Assembly (NCBI GenBank): GCA_020747015.1
Contig: JAGTJM010000001.1
Location: 1,240,001 to 1,304,000, forward strand
Length of the DNA: 64,000 nt
Direction: 5' to 3'
Origin: Pyrenochaeta sp. MPI-SDFR-AT-0127
Taxonomy: Eukaryota; Ascomycota; Dothideomycetes; Pleosporales; Cucurbitariaceae
The translations under genes were made by a program, and so were the position numbers. How positions within the stretch are numbered: the first letter of the stretch is position 1; each line of letters starts with the position of its first letter. This document shows positions 59,029-64,000 of this stretch, one piece after another. The notes under the pieces are model-generated. The model ran no database searches. It worked only from the letters and a program-made list of their open reading frames with translations, and had not been told where the DNA came from.

Positions 59029-60624
59029 ATGTCGAACTTGCCGGCAGGAGGATTTCGTTCAGAGCAAACAACCCCTCAGTTGTCCCCCACCCAGCCTTTT
59101 CCTCCCATGCAACCACCCTATAGAAACAGTCCGCGGGAAGGCCCAATCAACCCAATCGTTTCCCTTCCGCCTTTACGCCAGCTTTCCAGGACTCCTCCCA
59201 CTCCCTCTGACCGAAGACATGGCAATCCTTTCGGAGTTCATTCTATGCTCAATCCCCAAGCGGACCTGGCTGAGCAGAATCGAGGTCGAAGGCGCAGTGC
59301 CTCGCAGATGGAGTCGCCGTCGCCCGTCGACACGCAGCACTCACAAAGCTTACCATCCATTAGTCGACCAACGAGCGTAGACTCTACCCAGGACGAGCAA
59401 AGGCCGCCTAGGTTTTTTCCACCCCCAGGAAGACCTTCGGGGAGACGTGTTCTGAGCCCAAAGTCTCCGAAATTGCACAGAACGCAAAGCCTGGGTCTGT
59501 TGAACCCTCCGACAGGAACTATCGACGCCCACCAATCACCGTTCTTGACTGCCAATACACGTCCTTCAGACCTAGTGACGTCACAGCCAGCTCTGCCAAC
59601 GCCTCCTCCAGGAGTCCGTCACACATATTTTGCTGCAGGCCTGCCTACGGCTCCAACTCCACCCCTCAGCACAGTTCGCACAGACATTCGTCGACCAAGC
59701 GTGACGTTTCCACAATCTGGTAGCGCGAGCCCGGTTGCCCAGTACTCTCCCTACAGCCAGCCGGCCTCCATAGCTTCTAGCCAATACGATGCCCAAAGCA
59801 CGCAAGGCCACTATGGACCAGGACCTGGATCTGTACACGCGCGGCACGGATCCATACCTATGGAAACAGAGCGCAATAGCATGATTCCCATGGCACCATC
59901 AAGCCAGAGCAGCATTCAGCTTATGACCATCAAAAGTCAGCAAGGCCATCCAGTCCAAATTCCAGTCGACGTGCAAGCAGCTTCCAAGGTTGCAGACGAG
60001 AAGCGTCGGCGCAATGCAGGGGCATCAGCTCGATTTCGTGCTCGGCGAAAGGAGAAGGAGCGCGAAGCATCCATGAGCATATCTAGGTTGGAGCAGCAAG
60101 TGCGTGACGCCATCGAGGACGCCGAATTCTATCGAAAAGAAAGAGACTATTTCAAGGCTATTGTGTTCCAGCAGCCTAATCCTGAAAGACACTATGCAAG
60201 ACCACCATCGCCTCGACTAAGGCGCCTTTCTGTCGCGCCCTCTCGGGCGCCTTCTTCTGCCTCTGGCCATGGCTCAGATGGGTCCTACGCAGACTACGAG
60301 GAAGAGTACCAGGAAGAGGAACGTAACGTGCGAAGGCGAACAAGCAACTATCATCCAGTCTCTGGTCCGCCACCAACGGATGCGACGTCGTCCAGTTCAG
60401 CCTCCCACGGCTATTCGGTGCCAACCTTTCCCCCAGTCAACCCATCACCTGTTCAGAGTGCACCTTACGGTCAGCAGTTCTTACCGCACCAGCAGACGCA
60501 ACCATCCGCTATTCAACAGCCGCCACCTGATCGACCTGTCTACCGCAATCCATTTACCTCTGACGCTGGGCGTTATGAGAATAGGGCTTGGCCTCCTGGC
60601 CCAGGTGAAGCTCGGCAGAGTTGA
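59029..60624 (+). CDS. bZIP transcription factor
   Basis: A single exon; 531 residues from the first in-frame ATG (MSNLPAGGF, preceded by CCC). The frame is open for about 79 further codons upstream but without an ATG. The long N-terminal half is Pro/Ser/Gln-rich and disordered. The basic region at about residues 324-345 reads DEKRRRNAGASARFRARRKEKE, with the invariant N-x7-R, followed by a short leucine-zipper-like helix (SISRLEQQVRDAIEDAEFYRKERDYFKAIV). The zipper is short and weak in leucines. The C-terminus is acidic, then Pro/Gln-rich. It belongs to the fungal bZIP class with an NAGASARFR core; the specific orthologue is not clear. Confidence 0.9.
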   Translation: MSNLPAGGFRSEQTTPQLSPTQPFPPMQPPYRNSPREGPINPIVSLPPLRQLSRTPPTPSDRRHGNPFGVHSMLNPQADLAEQNRGRRRSASQMESPSPVDTQHSQSLPSISRPTSVDSTQDEQRPPRFFPPPGRPSGRRVLSPKSPKLHRTQSLGLLNPPTGTIDAHQSPFLTANTRPSDLVTSQPALPTPPPGVRHTYFAAGLPTAPTPPLSTVRTDIRRPSVTFPQSGSASPVAQYSPYSQPASIASSQYDAQSTQGHYGPGPGSVHARHGSIPMETERNSMIPMAPSSQSSIQLMTIKSQQGHPVQIPVDVQAASKVADEKRRRNAGASARFRARRKEKEREASMSISRLEQQVRDAIEDAEFYRKERDYFKAIVFQQPNPERHYARPPSPRLRRLSVAPSRAPSSASGHGSDGSYADYEEEYQEEERNVRRRTSNYHPVSGPPPTDATSSSSASHGYSVPTFPPVNPSPVQSAPYGQQFLPHQQTQPSAIQQPPPDRPVYRNPFTSDAGRYENRAWPPGPGEARQS

Positions 60625-63600
60625 AAGCTTCTCTATATCTTAATTTTCAATCTTAGTCCTACAGTCACCATAGCGTAAAGTGTCCATGGACGAGTTGTCT
60701 TTCTATTTGCAACATTCAATGCACGGTATTCAGAATGAATATCTTCTTAATGCATTGGCGGTTGATTCAATCTTTTATGCACGCAACTACAACTACAACC
60801 TGTGCGATATACCCTCTGAGACACTATTTAGTCCATTCTCCCACCTGGTCCCTCTGTCATTGGAGAGGATCATCAGTATAGAAACAGCATCTAGAGTGCA
60901 TGTCCTCACGGACGCTTTCATCTTTTTTCAAAATGTATACCAGGCGCATGTTCCCGCCATGCGCTGCTTCTCGCTCCACATGTACCATATCATTCATTTC
61001 CACGAACTTGGCGCACAGTGCCAGTCCGACCATACTGTATTTACAGCTGCTCGAGACGATGTACCTACAGACTACCTTGCGCAACGCAATTTTGTTCAAT
61101 ACCGAACTGTTCGATCGACTATCAATTGCGTTTCGTGTGCAAGCGACTTCGTGTGCTAACACTCTCGGGTTACTATTCGGAAGAAGCGCAGACTACGTCC
61201 GCTACGCGGAAGCCTCATAAGCTCAAGCCCGTCGTTCACTAACATATCTGCAATCTGCTCAATTCAACTGTTTCAGAATTGGAACAGGTAGAAAGCTGAA
61301 AGATTATTTCCTTTCTCTCCCGCTATACTCATTGGTGGTGCCGATCCACGGAGGGATGTGCGCACAAGCTTTGAGAGCCAATGGCAGAAAGTCGTACGAT
61401 ATCTTCAAACCTTAATTAAGAACCTGCGCGACTTGTTTCATAGGCCGAAGTGTCGAAATGATTTTAGCTAGTGGACCGTTTGCGCACCGGCGGACTGCAA
61501 AATGGAGTCGGTGGTTCGCGGAAACGGACTGCAAAGCTAGAGAGAGCTATGTGCACGTTTCAAACTTTAATGCACAATTCAAAATTGATGCCTCGGAAGG
61601 TCGCGCGTCGGCATTGCGCACTCACTTGCGCGGGCTGACCCTTAGCGTATTGTGGCTGGCTGCCATGTGCTTGTGTGCAGGATGGCAACGCTCTTCGCAC
61701 GACATTCCAAGTTGGCCAATTCACTCGGCACATTGGGCGAAGATCAGAAGAGGTGTCGAGTGTCCATGGAGAGGTGCATGTAGGAAGATCTCTGCCTATA
61801 CGGCTGTCCTGCATCAGTATTCCTTCACTGCAATGCGCCCAGTATCCCAAAGACGGCGCCTGAAATGGTCTAGATCAGGTACCAGCGTCTTCCGGTACCA
61901 AACTTCGTGCCCTGCAGATTGCTCGCTACATACATGTGTTGGTATGCGTGGTTCACTCATCAATCAAAACTCCTGCTCAGCGCGGAAGAACGACAGTCGC
62001 CATCGCCATAACATAGATGCGCCAATATGTCGTATTCAAAATTGACATGCGGGCCATTTTACGTCCACGAACACAGCTTCGTCCTCGTGGTTGGAACTAT
62101 TCGATGCTAAACACTCCGCATTGCTTTGGCGGCTCCTAGTCTAAAAGTTTAGGGCCACGAGTCTCGGACAACGTGATCGTCCGCAAGCCTCGTACCACCA
62201 TGCTGGAATCTGCCAAGGCTTGCGCCTGAGCGGTGTTCTGCATGGCTGTTGGACGGACTATTCTCCGGTGCGGTCCGTTCGACGTGGATGTGGCAGGTTG
62301 GCTTGGTCCTTCGCGTATCAAGGTTCAAGGTCGAACTTTGAGCGCTACATGCATAGCGCGCCATGCGAAGGTCACCCGTTCCGGAAGGACTTCTGCTTTC
62401 AGCCCAATATCATGAATCGGAATGGGTATGTCTCTGTCATGGTCCCTGATGGTAACTGTCATAAGCCTCAAAGGTGTGCGGCGCTCGTGTCGAGCTGTTT
62501 TTGTCAACTGCCAAGTGTCTCAGAGGGATGAACCTTCAGCCAAAACGGTCCGAATACCCACAACATCAAGAACCCTACCACTCCGGGATCCCCAGCCCTC
62601 CGGCTATCACCGAGGCTCGCTTTCGAGTTCGGCCGCCACGGTCCCAGGACGTGAACCACATTGGTGCCCAACCCCAGACCGCGATGCCCCAGATAGAGGG
62701 CGGCATACACATTCCAGACCTGGTCGTTGTAATCTTACCAGTTGGAGATTTCCGCCGCGACATTGAGCGTTTCTGAACGGTTGTCGGCAGTTGAGTGTGA
62801 GGCTCGTTCCAGCATCGAATTAGCCTTGCCATAAAGTTTTTCGGTGTTCAGGAACATTTTCCAGTCATGGGATGACTTTCATCAAGACCAGATCAAAATC
62901 CTCGCTGCCAAGGAGCCCTCGAAGCATCATTTAGGTTATAATTCCCCGTGTTAAGACCAATTATCATACGCCGGCCGCGGTTAGAAATTTGACACCACTG
63001 GCATGCCCGCTTTTCCACTCCTCCCGCATAGTATGCACAACATGCAAATCATCAACAGTCCCAAGAGTGCAGATCAGACCACGTTTTTTCCCTGTCAAAA
63101 CTCCTGTTAGTTCGGCCAGAGCCTCGGAGCACACTGGCCACACCGCTTCTCTGACCTTTGCGCGGGCACAGTCCCATTAATTTACAAGCTATACCTAGCA
63201 ATATCGCCGGGGCTAATATGACTTGCAACAGGCCGCTTCAAACGCGTGCAGAAGAAAACTCGACAATGAGTTAGTACCCAGTGTCTCGGATGTACGCAAT
63301 TTTTACAATACTTGCAAATCCAGGAATTTGCTGTTAGATGATGCATTCGGCATGCTATAGGCTCTGCTGGGACCATAGATTATCTCCACTTCTGAGACTA
63401 CCGCAAAAACGGCAACAGGTGGGGGCAAAACAATTCCCAGCGGAGTGGAACTTGTGTAAGGTCACGTTTTACCTCTCATTTTGGTACAAGTATGTTGCAA
63501 TGCAAGCTAGCATTCAAACTAAGAACTTAAGGCACGAGGTCAGTCAGGCCTATTCGATACCCAAGTTGCTCGGTCCGATGCTGACAAGCCGTCCGCCTGT

Positions 63601-64000
63601 CAGATTACAAGTGCACATCCAGAGAAGGTGGTGAGCTGTCCCTTCTTGGGATGGTGAGTCATCTGGACACAACGGCAATTCCTTTTGCTGATGTCGATAT
63701 CTACCAGGGTGAGGTTACCCATTACGGAGGTTTTTCCTATTTGTGGCCCTCGTTGCCGCGATTCATGCACCAAGATTGAGTACATCCGCGGGTGTACTCC
63801 ACCCCATGTCCCACCTCGACACGTGTATATCCACACCGCATATTCACAATCTGCACCCACCCTGTCCACCAGATCTACTTGATCCAGCTCTTTCTAGTAT
63901 TTTCAGATAGCGTCACGCGCTGCAACGCCTTCCTCCGTCGTACGCAATTCCTCATCCGCTCGTAAGCTATTCTCTCAATTCGGCCAGCTTGATTCAGCAA
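60625..64000. other. right-end region, no supported gene
   Basis: Begins with the bZIP 3' region. Frames of 100-195 codons occur (for example 61458-62045), but none has a recognisable motif, and composition is that of non-coding DNA with overlapping open frames on both strands. Confidence 0.4.

Noticed and set aside
61458..62045. 195-codon plus-strand frame
   Set aside because: No domain, unusual Cys/Trp/His composition, and overlapping open frames on the other strand.

Overview
The window is nuclear DNA of a filamentous ascomycete, most likely a dothideomycete (class is my inference). Genes have short introns (44 to about 125 nt) with GTAAGT/GTGAGT/GTACGT donors, CTAAC/CTGAC branch sites and CAG/TAG acceptors. 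Families include COP9 signalosome subunit 1, Zn2Cys6 and C2H2 regulators, DUF2828, GT34, HET and F-box proteins. I saw no tRNA, rRNA or CRISPR.

Left arm (1-15.7 kb): a C2H2 factor, CSN1, an 807-aa regulator with a mid-protein Zn2Cys6 cluster and poly-Q tail, and a DUF2828/vWA protein.

Centre (15.7-32.2 kb): a minus-strand gene for a membrane coiled-coil protein is cut in two by a 13.46-kb insertion (16618-30081). The insertion has 43-bp terminal inverted repeats and a TA target duplication; joining the flanks at one TA restores a single 1008-codon reading frame. Inside are ~770-bp subterminal inverted repeats and, between them, the most unusual locus of the window. From 18585 to 26088 runs an array of about 105 intron-like units. 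In every unit an AG acceptor is followed by exactly three bases and then a GT(A/G)AGT-like donor. None of the 105 triplets is a stop. The array is preceded by ATG-AAG directly abutting a donor and followed, in the same phase, by a HET-domain gene (26089-28231). Read literally, this is one gene of 109 exons, 105 of them one codon long, encoding a ~760-aa HET protein with a codon-by-codon N-terminus. The last 13 or so units have lost all repeat similarity except branch site, acceptor, triplet and donor, which is the strongest sequence sign that splicing, not satellite drift, is conserved.

Right arm (33-64 kb): a thioredoxin-like protein, a GT34 glycosyltransferase, a secreted PAN-like protein with a Thr-Pro linker, a methyltransferase, a large F-box protein, an MFS monocarboxylate-type transporter, a Zn2Cys6 regulator, then about 9 kb without a convincing gene, and a bZIP factor. 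The methyltransferase/MFS/Zn2Cys6 group resembles a small accessory cluster, but no core biosynthetic enzyme is visible.
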